This document shows positions 35,776 to 45,302 of a stretch of DNA of 64,000 bases, one piece after another. Position 1 is the stretch's first letter, and each line of letters begins with the position of its first letter. The notes under the pieces were generated by a model that did no database searches, was not told the DNA's origin, and saw only the letters and a program-made list of their open reading frames with translations. Source of the DNA: Oceanihabitans sediminis (GTDB taxonomy: Bacteria > Bacteroidota > Bacteroidia > Flavobacteriales > Flavobacteriaceae); the NCBI RefSeq assembly GCF_003337215.1, contig NZ_QPIG01000003.1, positions 124,001 through 188,000 of the forward strand. The letters run 5' to 3'. A program made the translations under genes and the position numbers.

Positions 35776-36770
35776 ACCCACTCCTCCTTTACCACCTCCC
35801 AATCAAAAGCCTCCACCTTTTTCCTAGCTGCCAAAGCCATTTCTCTACTAGCCTCTGGATGAGCAACCAACTGTTGTATAGCCCCTACAAAAGCAGCTGC
35901 ATCCTCTGGAGCAACCAACAAACCATCTTTCTTGTCTGTAATTAGATACGGCATCCCACCAACATTCGTAGAAACCACCGGCAACCCTAAAGCCATAGCT
36001 TCAATCACACTTACCGGCATATTATCAAAATTAGTTGTATTAATAAATACATTATAATCTTCAGAAAGACTAATCCATTCTTCCTTTGGCAGCTTTCCGG
36101 TAAAACGAACAGACACCTGTAAATCTTTAGCTAATTGTTGCACCGCCTCCAAACTACCATCTGCATCTGGCCCAACCATACAAAGACTAGCAGAAACACC
36201 AGCATCTTGTAACTGCTTCAATACACGTACTGCCAAACAAGGGTTGTATATTTCAGAAAACGAACGTACCCAAAGCATTCTAACATCGCTAAAATCTCGT
36301 TCCTTAAAGGCATACTTTTCTATTTCTATAGAATTCGGAATGTACTTAACTCCTTCATAACCTGCTTCTTTAAAGGCTTCCACCATATACAAAGACGGAG
36401 AAACCGTTTTATAGGCATGTTTAAAAACTAAGTTAGATAAAAACGGACTATCCGCTAATCTACTTGGTAAATTCCCGCCGTGCAGTATAGGAATATAGGG
36501 CAGTTTCAACACCCTGCATAACTGACTAACCACCACAGCATAATAAAAGTTTAGGGTACTATAGGTATCTATAAAAACCACATCTACCCTATCCGACAAG
36601 CTTATACAGCTACGAGCCATATCCAACAGCCTTAAAACCTTATTTTGTTTAGAGGAAGCATAATACATAGCAAAGCCCTCCTTTTCCAATAAAGCTCCTA
36701 AAACCTGTATAGAAGAGGTATTAGACTGCTGGTTTCTTAAGTTGTTTCCTATGTAAAGGACGTTTTTCAT
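35766..36770 (-). CDS. Glycosyltransferase family 4
   Basis: This 334-residue GT-B fold protein moves a sugar from a nucleotide donor to the growing polysaccharide. The donor-binding motif is PVSVIEAMALGLPVVSTNVGG (near 252-272). It starts inside the end of the upstream O-antigen-ligase-like gene (50-bp overlap), so the two are coupled. Its last residues V-S-C are encoded by a 7-bp repeat that continues past the stop, so the C-terminus may have been set by the repeat. Substrate unknown. Confidence 0.9.
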   Translation of the reverse strand: MKNVLYIGNNLRNQQSNTSSIQVLGALLEKEGFAMYYASSKQNKVLRLLDMARSCISLSDRVDVVFIDTYSTLNFYYAVVVSQLCRVLKLPYIPILHGGNLPSRLADSPFLSNLVFKHAYKTVSPSLYMVEAFKEAGYEGVKYIPNSIEIEKYAFKERDFSDVRMLWVRSFSEIYNPCLAVRVLKQLQDAGVSASLCMVGPDADGSLEAVQQLAKDLQVSVRFTGKLPKEEWISLSEDYNVFINTTNFDNMPVSVIEAMALGLPVVSTNVGGMPYLITDKKDGLLVAPEDAAAFVGAIQQLVAHPEASREMALAARKKVEAFDWEVVKEEWVSC

Positions 36771-38085
36771 GAGTGACGTTTAATAAAGCTAGGGCATAAA
36801 TAAAGGCTGGCATAGCTATACGCATACCAGAATGGTTAATAGTTGCAAACCAAAGGCACAGAAAAGCATAAAAAAACAAATTTTTCTTATTCTGAGAACG
36901 GTAATATAAAGGAACAAAAATTAATATCATTAAAATAACAACCCCAGGGAAACCATGTTCAGCCAAAGTTCTACTTATCTCGTTATGGGAAGCTAACCCA
37001 TGTCCTTTGGTCTCAATACGCAGGTCTTTAGCTCTACTAGAACCAATTCCCCAAAAAGGGCTAGACATAAACCCCTCTAGCTCTTCAATAAACAAGTCTA
37101 CTCTACCTGTTGAAACGTCTTCTTTTTCACGCCCTAAAGCATCCTGGTTAGCATAACGCTTATCCAACATATTATTGGTTTGTATAGAGGTATAGGTCCA
37201 AATAGCAAAAATACTTAAACAAAACAATACTAGTAATTGAGCAATTTGATTTCGCTTCCTAGTATTGACATAACCATAATAAATTACTAAAAAAGCAATA
37301 ACCGCAATAACAGCAGCATAAATCCCTCCTCTACTTAAAGTAACTAAAGCTCTAAAACTCAAAAAAGCAAAAAGACTAATATGTAATATTTTTAAAGTTA
37401 AAGTAGGCGACTTCATAAAAAAGCGAACCGTTAAAACAAACATCCCCAAACCAAAAACAGTAGCTACTTGATTGGACCCAAAACCTCCAGAAGCTGCTGT
37501 ATTAGAAGCCGTACTAGTAATAACTTCCTTAATGTCTGGTGTATAAAAGAAGTTATAAACCATATGTGCTATTAACGGGAAAAGCATATACAACATTACT
37601 GCCTGTATTTGTTTAGAACTCACTTTTTTATCATAACAAAACAATGCAGCCACTCCCAAACATACAGGTCCACTTAGCACAAAAGCTACATTCGTTCTAA
37701 AATTTGCATCATAACGCAAGGTAGTAGAGGCTACAAAAATAGAGGGAACTAAAAGTAAAAGATAAATAAAGTACGGAAAGGCTTTACCTGATACCCCCCT
37801 ATAAAACATACCTATCATCGCAAAAAGAACCACTAGATATTTAGATGCTTCGTAGGAAACAGATCCTTTAGTTGTGCGCATAAATACTTCTATCCCTACA
37901 AAATAAGCACAAGCTTTTAAAACTTCAAAAGTCTTCTTATCCCCCGAAACCACAACAACTTGATGCAAAAAACAGAAAAATGCACCAAAAAAATATAGTT
38001 TTGCTAAACTTTCATTAAAATAAATCAACATCCCTAAAGCTGCATGCAACCCAATGGCGCCGATATATGTAATATTAGTTTTCAA
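36721..38085 (-). CDS. O-antigen ligase/polymerase-like membrane protein
   Basis: This 454-residue protein has about twelve membrane helices and a large periplasmic loop with GRVDLFIEELEGFMSSPFWGIG and KGHGLASHNEISRTLAEHGFPG, typical of the Wzy_C (O-antigen ligase) family. It could polymerise repeat units (Wzy-like) or ligate them to a lipid core. The C-terminus overlaps the following glycosyltransferase start by 50 bp. It is the only polymerase/ligase candidate in the window. Confidence 0.87.
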   Translation of the reverse strand: MKTNITYIGAIGLHAALGMLIYFNESLAKLYFFGAFFCFLHQVVVVSGDKKTFEVLKACAYFVGIEVFMRTTKGSVSYEASKYLVVLFAMIGMFYRGVSGKAFPYFIYLLLLVPSIFVASTTLRYDANFRTNVAFVLSGPVCLGVAALFCYDKKVSSKQIQAVMLYMLFPLIAHMVYNFFYTPDIKEVITSTASNTAASGGFGSNQVATVFGLGMFVLTVRFFMKSPTLTLKILHISLFAFLSFRALVTLSRGGIYAAVIAVIAFLVIYYGYVNTRKRNQIAQLLVLFCLSIFAIWTYTSIQTNNMLDKRYANQDALGREKEDVSTGRVDLFIEELEGFMSSPFWGIGSSRAKDLRIETKGHGLASHNEISRTLAEHGFPGVVILMILIFVPLYYRSQNKKNLFFYAFLCLWFATINHSGMRIAMPAFIYALALLNVTHEKRPLHRKQLKKPAV

Positions 38086-38141
38086 TATTCTTGATTTTCA
38101 TTTGTCTATATATAATACCTTAATTAATTTATACTTTTACG

Positions 38142-39266
38142 CTAAAGTATTTCTGTTTTTATTCTAAGATTATAATACTTATAAGTAAATTTTTCTACAA
38201 CCCCTCTTTGCTTGTTTAAAATTGTTTTATACTGTGTATCACTTAACCCCATAAGCTCCCTTATAACTTCTCTTAAATTTTCTGCACTAACCTCTTTTAA
38301 GCAATAACCTAACTCACCATCTATAATATATTGCCCTATAGAGGAAATATTAGACACTACAGGCAAGCAACCATAATTCATAGCTTCCGCGATCACTTTA
38401 GGAAAGCCTTCAGAAGCAGTGGTAGGCATCAAAAACACTTGGGATTCTCTATATATTTCAAAAACTTCATGTCGGGGTAAAAATCCGTGAAATTTAAAAC
38501 GCATCCCTGTATCTTTGCTTATTTCCAAAAAGTAATCCTTTTCTTTACCATCACCTACTAGATGTACAACTCCTATTCTACTTTTTTCACTTGCAGATAG
38601 ACCTGCTAACGCTTTTATTATCCGCTCTACACCTTTTGGTTTTTCTAACCTACCAACATAACAAAAATTAATAGTGCTCGCTATACTCTTTTCTTTTCCT
38701 AAACGAAGCCCTTCTTCTAATTCGTTAATGGTTAAACAGGGGTTTTCAAAGGTTATACAGTGCGTTGGCTGATTAGGCCAACTTCCATTCATCGTAACTT
38801 TCCTAGATTGCTGCTGCAACATCCATCGTTGCAGTCTATAGCCTAATGGTGGGGTTTCTTGATTCCAATTCCCGGCATATTTAAACCATCCAGGCTTTTT
38901 AACGCATAAACTTAGAAAAGGGATAACATAAACTCCAATCCCTGTTGGTGCACGAAATTGAAACTTATCTGCCTTTTTTAAAGTATTATAAATGATACTA
39001 ATTACCGATGGTGCTTTCCAAAGTATTTTCAACTTTGCTCCAACCCCATGACCTCCCAATGGGGGTAAGGACACAAATACAACCCGATCAGAACTGTAGC
39101 CTAATGCACTTGGAGGTGCTTCCAGCTCATGCAACATAGCAACATGATAAATTGTGTCAAAAACTTCTAACAGATGATTAATTTCGTTAATTGTAGGCCC
39201 CCAACCTACAATGCTTCCATCCTTTAATTTATAATGCTCGGTATGTGATATAATGGCTAACTTCAT
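38142..39266 (-). CDS. Glycosyltransferase family 4
   Basis: A 374-residue GT-B protein with INFCYVGRLEKPKGVERII and the donor-binding motif EGFPKVIAEAMNYGCLPVVS. The N-terminal acceptor half (KLAIISHTEHYKLKDGSIVGWGPT) is unusual and not assigned. It follows the next gene (39269) by two bases. Sugar and linkage unknown. Confidence 0.9.
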   Translation of the reverse strand: MKLAIISHTEHYKLKDGSIVGWGPTINEINHLLEVFDTIYHVAMLHELEAPPSALGYSSDRVVFVSLPPLGGHGVGAKLKILWKAPSVISIIYNTLKKADKFQFRAPTGIGVYVIPFLSLCVKKPGWFKYAGNWNQETPPLGYRLQRWMLQQQSRKVTMNGSWPNQPTHCITFENPCLTINELEEGLRLGKEKSIASTINFCYVGRLEKPKGVERIIKALAGLSASEKSRIGVVHLVGDGKEKDYFLEISKDTGMRFKFHGFLPRHEVFEIYRESQVFLMPTTASEGFPKVIAEAMNYGCLPVVSNISSIGQYIIDGELGYCLKEVSAENLREVIRELMGLSDTQYKTILNKQRGVVEKFTYKYYNLRIKTEIL

Positions 39267-39268
39267 GA

Positions 39269-40369
39269 TTAAGCTTCAAGCATCTCAATATACTTTTTAA
39301 TTATTACATCCCAAGAGTGAGACACTGCCCAGCTTTTAGCTGATTGACTATACGAATCCTTATTTGTTAACAAGTGCTCCAAAGCCTGTTGAAACTCCAA
39401 AACAGAATGAGTGTTCACTAAAAACCCCGTTTTACCATCCAAAATAGCATCAGCAATACCACACCCCTTAGCTCCAATAGCAGGAACACCCATAACATTA
39501 GCCTCTAATATAGCAATTCCAAAACCTTCTACATCCCCCGTCTCACTTTCTGAACTCAACATAACAAACACATCGGTAGCCAAGAGCCCTTCCTTTAAAG
39601 TCTTGTCATCTACTGCACCATGAAAATGCACTTCATTTTCTACTCCTAGCTCCTTTGCTTGCTCCATAAAAGCATCTGCTTCTGTAGGTATCCCAAAGCA
39701 ATGGTAATCTATGTTTGGATAGTGTTTTTTTAACTCTGGTAATAGTTTAATAACTTCTAGTTGTCCTTTTCGGCTACTTACCCTTCCAACGGTTGTTATT
39801 ACAGGACTTCCTTTTAAGTCGCACTTAACCAACTTATGAGCCTGCCAATGGTTCAAATCAATCCCATTAGGTATCACCTGTATATCTTTCTTTAAATGTT
39901 GTACTAATTGTTTGGTATAAGAAGATACTGCTACAATAGAATCAAAACGCTTTAAAGACAAATCAATACTCTTCCTTAAAGCGGCGGACTTAAAATTCAC
40001 CTCCGTCCCATGTATCACCGCCATCGTATTTCTTTTAAATAATAAGGAGCAAAAAGCCACATTCCATAAGGAAAACTTCCCAGTCGCTATCACATGATCC
40101 GTTTGTCTAAATGCCTGCATGGTGATGAGAATCCTTTGAAAATACATCAAAAATCGTACAGACCGTATCGGAATCCGCTTCACAACAAAAGGCAAATTCT
40201 CATCAAAAAGTACTTCTTCTGTAGGGTCCACATCCCGTTGGTCTGCTATAACAGTTACTACATAGTCATGTTTAGAGAAGTATAAAGCTAAATTATACGC
40301 ATGATTCCCTATCCCCCCCGGCTGCGGAGGAAACTCAGAACTTACTATCAATATGCGTTTACTTTTCAT
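39269..40369 (-). CDS. Glycosyltransferase family 4
   Basis: A 366-residue GT-B enzyme with the glycine-rich N-terminal loop SSEFPPQPGGIGNHAYNLAL, the middle VITTVGRVSSRKGQLEVI and the donor motif EGFGIAILEANVMGVPAIGA. It probably adds one sugar of the repeat unit at the inner face of the membrane. It is two bases from the next gene and its start is followed upstream by a 7-bp repeat array. Confidence 0.92.
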   Translation of the reverse strand: MKSKRILIVSSEFPPQPGGIGNHAYNLALYFSKHDYVVTVIADQRDVDPTEEVLFDENLPFVVKRIPIRSVRFLMYFQRILITMQAFRQTDHVIATGKFSLWNVAFCSLLFKRNTMAVIHGTEVNFKSAALRKSIDLSLKRFDSIVAVSSYTKQLVQHLKKDIQVIPNGIDLNHWQAHKLVKCDLKGSPVITTVGRVSSRKGQLEVIKLLPELKKHYPNIDYHCFGIPTEADAFMEQAKELGVENEVHFHGAVDDKTLKEGLLATDVFVMLSSESETGDVEGFGIAILEANVMGVPAIGAKGCGIADAILDGKTGFLVNTHSVLEFQQALEHLLTNKDSYSQSAKSWAVSHSWDVIIKKYIEMLEA

Positions 40370-40370
40370 T

Positions 40371-40560
40371 TCTAATAACTAAATACTACTGACTAACAAC
40401 TAACAACTAAAATACTTTACACTCCTAATCCCTAGTCCCAATACCTAATCCCTAACTACTATATACTAACGACTAATCCCTAATCCCCAATACCTAATAC
40501 CTAAACACTATCTACTAAAAACTTTTCCCTTTTCACTTTTCACTCTTCTCTTTTAGTTTT
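40371..40560 (-). repeat. 7-bp repeat array overlapping the GT2 stop
   Basis: On the minus strand the sequence can be divided in sevens from inside the gene: AGAAGAG TGAAAAG TGAAAAG GGAAAAG TTTTTAG TAGATAG TGTTTAG GTATTAG GTATTGG GGATTAG GGATTAG and so on down to 40371. TGA of the first TGAAAAG is the stop codon of the GT2 gene. It fills the 170-bp gap. Confidence 0.82.
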
Positions 40561-41883
40561 TAACTCTTCAATCAATGCCCCCTCTTTTAACTTCTTACTA
40601 GCCAATCGCCAAGACCATACCACCTGGATAACAACCACCGGCAGCAACAATACACTTAAAAGTACTCCAAGAACCAAAAATGGTTTATTCTTTTTAAACT
40701 GATACGGAAAAATAGAAATAGGTACGGTTCGTAACAAACTTAACAGAGCTGCTCTCTTCCCAAAATACTTTCTAAAATAATACAACACACTAGGAATCGG
40801 TCGTGGTGCAAAAAAATTAGAAGGCCTAAAGGCATCCCAACTGCCCATTTCTCGTAAACCTCCAGTTCCTGCTTTAACATCTATACAGGATGCATACGGG
40901 TTAGATACCGACTTCAAGCCTGCTAAATATACACGCATGCCAAACTCCCCATCACCCATTCGTTGTTTTTCAAATTGTCTATCAAATAAACCTACTTGCT
41001 TAAAAACCCCCTTATACAACATAGCATTACCCGTTGCAAACTGAGAAGCTAATGTAAAAAACGACCTTTCTTTGGGTATTTCTTGCCCTTCTGGATAAAA
41101 TACACCGGCCGACACCTGCGCCTTAAAAAAGTTTATACATTTTAAATGGGTAGATATCCAATCTGCATTTACACGTACGTCATCTTCCGATAAAGCTATG
41201 AACTCCCCTTTGGCTTCTTTAATGGCTGTGTTTCGTGCTAACCACAGTGCTTTTTCTTCCTGTTTAATCACACGAAGATTCAAATCAAACGCCTTATAAA
41301 AATCAGACTGGAAGGGTACGGACTGATCTACCACCAATACTTCAAAATTTTTGTAATCCTGCTGCTCCAAGTCACTAAGTACATCTTTTAAATAAGTATA
41401 GCGATTCAGCGTTGGTATCACCACACTAACCAAAGGCGCATCCAACACTAAAGCTGAATCAAAAGTTTGCCAGCCATCATTAGTAATAGGCCGCTGTAAA
41501 TAGGTACTTCTTTTTACATTTCTTGTATTATGATAAGCTAGAATTTCTTTTATCGGGTTTTTAAAAGAAAGCAAACGAAGTAGCAACACATATAAGACCC
41601 ATACAGGATGAAAATACTTTCGTATAAAACGATATTCATCTTCAATAGGTACTTTTTCAAAAGAAGCATAACTCGCGGTTCCTCCTATATAGCCCTTATT
41701 TAATGCCTGCCAAGAAAGGTCATATTCTTTTGCAACAGCACTTGTAAAATTAGAATCTGGCTCCAAACACTCAAGAACATCTTTTGGCAGTTTATTTGGA
41801 ATAGGGAAAACAGAGCTCCCGTCTTTTTTATAAAGCTGAAAGTACTGGGTAGGTTGGAGGAATTTAAGGAATAAAAACTGCAT
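40540..41883 (-). CDS. Glycosyltransferase family 2 with N-terminal extension
   Basis: This 447-residue protein has a GT-A domain from about residue 150 (VVIPTLNRYTYLKDVLSDLE, VVDQS, ALSEDDVRVNADWI) and two C-terminal hydrophobic helices (about 395-435). The first 150 residues have no recognised fold. It would add a sugar in an inverting reaction, bound to the membrane. It shares a one-base overlap with the SGNH-like gene, which indicates coupling with the acylation pair. Confidence 0.88.
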   Translation of the reverse strand: MQFLFLKFLQPTQYFQLYKKDGSSVFPIPNKLPKDVLECLEPDSNFTSAVAKEYDLSWQALNKGYIGGTASYASFEKVPIEDEYRFIRKYFHPVWVLYVLLLRLLSFKNPIKEILAYHNTRNVKRSTYLQRPITNDGWQTFDSALVLDAPLVSVVIPTLNRYTYLKDVLSDLEQQDYKNFEVLVVDQSVPFQSDFYKAFDLNLRVIKQEEKALWLARNTAIKEAKGEFIALSEDDVRVNADWISTHLKCINFFKAQVSAGVFYPEGQEIPKERSFFTLASQFATGNAMLYKGVFKQVGLFDRQFEKQRMGDGEFGMRVYLAGLKSVSNPYASCIDVKAGTGGLREMGSWDAFRPSNFFAPRPIPSVLYYFRKYFGKRAALLSLLRTVPISIFPYQFKKNKPFLVLGVLLSVLLLPVVVIQVVWSWRLASKKLKEGALIEELKTKREE

Positions 41884-42764
41884 TATTCTTTATAGGATTG
41901 ACAAGTAAAAAATGAATTAACAAAAACTTCAGTAAACAACATAGCTCCTTTTTTATTTACATGATCAGCATTGCTAAACAAATTTCTTTCATGCAATATA
42001 TTCGAAAAATTATAATAATTAGATAGGTGATTAGATATTATCTCTAAATTTCCTTCTGCCTTATATATTGGTGAAGTAAAATAAACTACTTCAATGTTAT
42101 TTAACCTACAAATTTCATTAATTTCTATAAAATGAGAATTAGATTTATCCTCTAATAAAAACCTGTAGGGTTTGTCTTTTTGTAAATTTCCTATCGATTC
42201 TGTATATCCCTTAGACTCTGAGTAGTCAAGACCTTTATTTAAACTACTTAACAAAACATTGCGATATCCTAAACGAGCGTCAAATACTTGGTATCTATAA
42301 AAAGGTAAATACTTAAATAGTTTATACTCTGATCCATAAGGCTCAAAACTCTCATAAACATCATCATCAACTATATAAGGAATCCAACTCAATTGACCTG
42401 TCCTATCCGGTTTTTCTTTACTGTACGAATGATCTACTTGTATAAAAATTCTATTAGCAGTATTATGTTTTAAATATTCTTTAACAGCAACTTTGATTTC
42501 CAACGGACCAGATGCTTGAATAGCCAAATTGAGTCCTCTTTTCCCTGTTTTTTCATAAATAATATTCGGAATCACATAATTATTTGCTCTAGAGGACCCA
42601 AAAACAACATAGTCTAAGTCTTCATTCTTTAGATCATGCATCCACATGACTTTATTCCTATAAGCTCCATTTTGATACACCCAACTATATATAGAGTCTA
42701 ACAAGTACATAGAGCCAACTAAAATGGAGACTAAGACAATTATGTATGTTATAAATTTTCTCAT
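41883..42764 (-). CDS. SGNH-like protein, acyltransferase partner
   Basis: This 293-residue protein has one N-terminal membrane anchor (5-22) and an SGNH/GDSL-like extracytoplasmic fold: VVFGSSRANNYV (GSSR in place of GDS) and a late D-x2-H-like NADHVNKKGA. Such proteins (AlgX/AlgJ or DltD type) move acetyl groups to polysaccharides together with an MBOAT protein. The MBOAT gene is adjacent with a one-base overlap, so a joint function is likely. The exact family is not certain; the motif reading is moderate. Confidence 0.7.
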   Translation of the reverse strand: MRKFITYIIVLVSILVGSMYLLDSIYSWVYQNGAYRNKVMWMHDLKNEDLDYVVFGSSRANNYVIPNIIYEKTGKRGLNLAIQASGPLEIKVAVKEYLKHNTANRIFIQVDHSYSKEKPDRTGQLSWIPYIVDDDVYESFEPYGSEYKLFKYLPFYRYQVFDARLGYRNVLLSSLNKGLDYSESKGYTESIGNLQKDKPYRFLLEDKSNSHFIEINEICRLNNIEVVYFTSPIYKAEGNLEIISNHLSNYYNFSNILHERNLFSNADHVNKKGAMLFTEVFVNSFFTCQSYKE

Positions 42765-44197
42765 TAAAATTGAAAGTATATAAAGTCTTGAGCTATTGAA
42801 AAACTTCCAAAAACCAATATCATTATAATAACAGCACCAACTTTAATATAGTTTGGTTTAGCTGAACATAATGGAAATTCACTATTTCTTGAAAACCACT
42901 CTATTCCTAGTAAAATTAAAATTAACGGTAAAAGTTCAAAAGAGAACCTTTCTAATCTTAACATTTCGATACTAAAATCACCTTTAAAAATTCCCCCAAT
43001 ATATTCAAATGCAGTTTTTATAGAAGTAGCCCTAAAAAACACCCACCCAAACAAGGCAATACAATAAGTTGAAAATAGAGAAACTATTTCTATAAACGTC
43101 GGAAAAATCCTATTAGCAGCAATTGTATCGGTATTAATCCTATTCTTATTTGAGAGTAATAAAGGAATAAAAAACAAAGCATTTATCGCTCCCCATACTA
43201 TAAAGGTCCAATTGGCTCCATGCCAAAATCCGCTGACTATAAAAACTATAAAAACATTCCTAATTTGTTTAGTTCGTGTAACTCTACTTCCACCCAGTGG
43301 AATATATACGTAATCGCGAAACCATGTAGTTAATGAAATATGCCATCTTCGCCAAAACTCAGCTATATCTCTAGAAAAGTACGGATACCTAAAATTAACC
43401 ATTAATTTAAAGTTAAATAAACGTGCTGTTCCTATGGCAATATCTGAGTAGCCTGAAAAATCACAATATATCTGAAAGGAAAAATAAATAACACCCAAAA
43501 TTAGAGTCGCACTTGAGAAACTAGTGTGATTTGCAAAAATTTCATTCGCGAATTGAGCACAGTTATCTGCGATAACAATTTTTTTAAATAGCCCCCATAT
43601 AATTTGTTTAACACCAATAATCGCTTCATCTTTATTAAATTCTCTTTTCTTAAAAAACTGAGGTAAAAGATTAGTAGCTCTTTCAATAGGACCAGCAACT
43701 AATTGTGGAAAAAAAGCAACAAAAGCAGCAAACCCTATAAAATCTCTAGTTGGCTCTAGTTTTTGTCGATAAATATCGATTGTATAACTAAGTGTTTGAA
43801 ATGTATAAAATGAAATCCCTACAGGTAAAATTATGGAGAGCGAATTAGGTTGAATTGTTCCACCAAAAAATGTAAAGGCTGTAGTAAAATTGTCAATGAA
43901 GAAATTGTAGTATTTGAAAAAACCTAATAAACCCAAATTCACGAACAAACTGAGAAAAAGAAGCAACTTCCTGCTCTTTAGATTACTTGTTTTATCCATC
44001 TGAAGCCCAATTGTATAATCTACAATTGAGCTAAATAATAATAGTGATAAAAACCGCCAATCCCACCATCCATAAAAAACATAACTCGCCGCCAAAATAA
44101 GTATATTTTGGTACTTAAGGCTTTTGATAAATATAAACCAATATAATATAAATACTATTGGTAGGAATATGGCGAAATCTATTGAATTAAAAAGCAT
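42764..44197 (-). CDS. MBOAT family O-acyltransferase (AlgI-like)
   Basis: This 477-residue membrane protein carries an acyl group across the membrane and hands it to the polysaccharide or to a partner protein. It has about ten helices, the N-terminus FNSIDFAIFLPIVFILYW, and the family hallmarks DIAEFWRRWHISLTTWFRDY and the catalytic H in SGFWHGANWTF. It overlaps the SGNH gene by one base. With that partner it forms an acetylation module within the polysaccharide locus. Confidence 0.94.
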   Translation of the reverse strand: MLFNSIDFAIFLPIVFILYWFIFIKSLKYQNILILAASYVFYGWWDWRFLSLLLFSSIVDYTIGLQMDKTSNLKSRKLLLFLSLFVNLGLLGFFKYYNFFIDNFTTAFTFFGGTIQPNSLSIILPVGISFYTFQTLSYTIDIYRQKLEPTRDFIGFAAFVAFFPQLVAGPIERATNLLPQFFKKREFNKDEAIIGVKQIIWGLFKKIVIADNCAQFANEIFANHTSFSSATLILGVIYFSFQIYCDFSGYSDIAIGTARLFNFKLMVNFRYPYFSRDIAEFWRRWHISLTTWFRDYVYIPLGGSRVTRTKQIRNVFIVFIVSGFWHGANWTFIVWGAINALFFIPLLLSNKNRINTDTIAANRIFPTFIEIVSLFSTYCIALFGWVFFRATSIKTAFEYIGGIFKGDFSIEMLRLERFSFELLPLILILLGIEWFSRNSEFPLCSAKPNYIKVGAVIIMILVFGSFSIAQDFIYFQF

Positions 44198-44210
44198 CTA
44201 ATCAACTTGT

Positions 44211-45269
44211 CTATTGTAAAACATTCTGCAAACTCTTAAAAAACTTTCCCAAAGTAAGCTTCTCCTCCCATAACTTTCTATTAGTATGCTGTAAATCTAT
44301 AAATTCATTTTCAGTTAAATCGTTATGAAATTCAAATACTTTTTGTGCTACGTTCATACGATCCTTATACTCCACCCAAACCACATGTTTTTTCCAAGAA
44401 ATAGTGTTATCTAAGGGTAAAGCGCAATCGGTATTAATAAATATAGGAATTCGCCCCATAGCCAAAGCTTCATAAAATCGTACCGAAAAATTTCCTGCTC
44501 CTCGTACACAAACAATATAATCAGAGTCTTTTAAATTATTGTAAAACGCTAAGGTAGTCTCATGGTAATCCTTATTACTATGCACTCCTGCTCGGTATTT
44601 TTTTCTAAATATAAAATTAGAAATTACTTTATCAGACTCTTGCAAATTGCTTAAAACCCTTGCTCTTAAATAAGTTGTAGAAAGCAACTGCTGGGGATCC
44701 TCTTTAGTTAAACCTAAATAATATTTCATGTTTCTACCTACAGTTTTTACTACTTCTTTAATAGCATTAACACGAGAGCTATTTGCTTGACCACAAAACC
44801 CAACAATAGCTTTAGTAGTATATGGCCTAAGTAATACTTTTTCGGTTTTGTAATATTTTTTTAAAGGGTCTTCTATAAAAGGAGGAATACAAAACTCATA
44901 ATGCTTAAACTTGCTTTTATAGCCTCCAGATCGAAGATGTATAATAGTGTTAAAACTTGGTATTTTAACTCCAAAATCTCCAACATTAACCACAAGAACC
45001 TTTTTATGGAGCCGACCACATTCCTCTATAAAGGATACCGCCAGACTCTCCTGTTTTGTTTTTACATAATAATTCCAAGCCATGGTCAGGATCACTAAAT
45101 CCGCCGCTTCCATCCTATCGGTAAACGCAAAATCTTGCTCAGAAACCCCATAGACTTCTATCCGCTGAGTATCGGTAAAATCAGCTCCTTTTATAAATGG
45201 TTTTAAAAGAGGAAATACCATACCTCGGTAGGTTGCATCATAATGTAAGAGTGGATAGTATAGTTTCAA
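44211..45269 (-). CDS. Exostosin-like glycosyltransferase (GT47 type)
   Basis: This 352-residue protein has the exostosin signature near its C-terminus: DYIVCVRGAGNFSVRFYEALAMGRIPIFINTD. Exostosin-family enzymes use UDP-sugars, often glucuronic acid or GlcNAc, in polysaccharide synthesis. Bacterial members occur in capsule loci. The N-terminal half (DFTDTQRIEVYGVSEQDFAF) is not assigned. It is 13 bp after the next gene's side of the MBOAT start. Confidence 0.85.
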   Translation of the reverse strand: MKLYYPLLHYDATYRGMVFPLLKPFIKGADFTDTQRIEVYGVSEQDFAFTDRMEAADLVILTMAWNYYVKTKQESLAVSFIEECGRLHKKVLVVNVGDFGVKIPSFNTIIHLRSGGYKSKFKHYEFCIPPFIEDPLKKYYKTEKVLLRPYTTKAIVGFCGQANSSRVNAIKEVVKTVGRNMKYYLGLTKEDPQQLLSTTYLRARVLSNLQESDKVISNFIFRKKYRAGVHSNKDYHETTLAFYNNLKDSDYIVCVRGAGNFSVRFYEALAMGRIPIFINTDCALPLDNTISWKKHVVWVEYKDRMNVAQKVFEFHNDLTENEFIDLQHTNRKLWEEKLTLGKFFKSLQNVLQ

Positions 45270-45302
45270 ATTTGGCGTTTTATATCGTTTTGAACTTATG
45301 GT

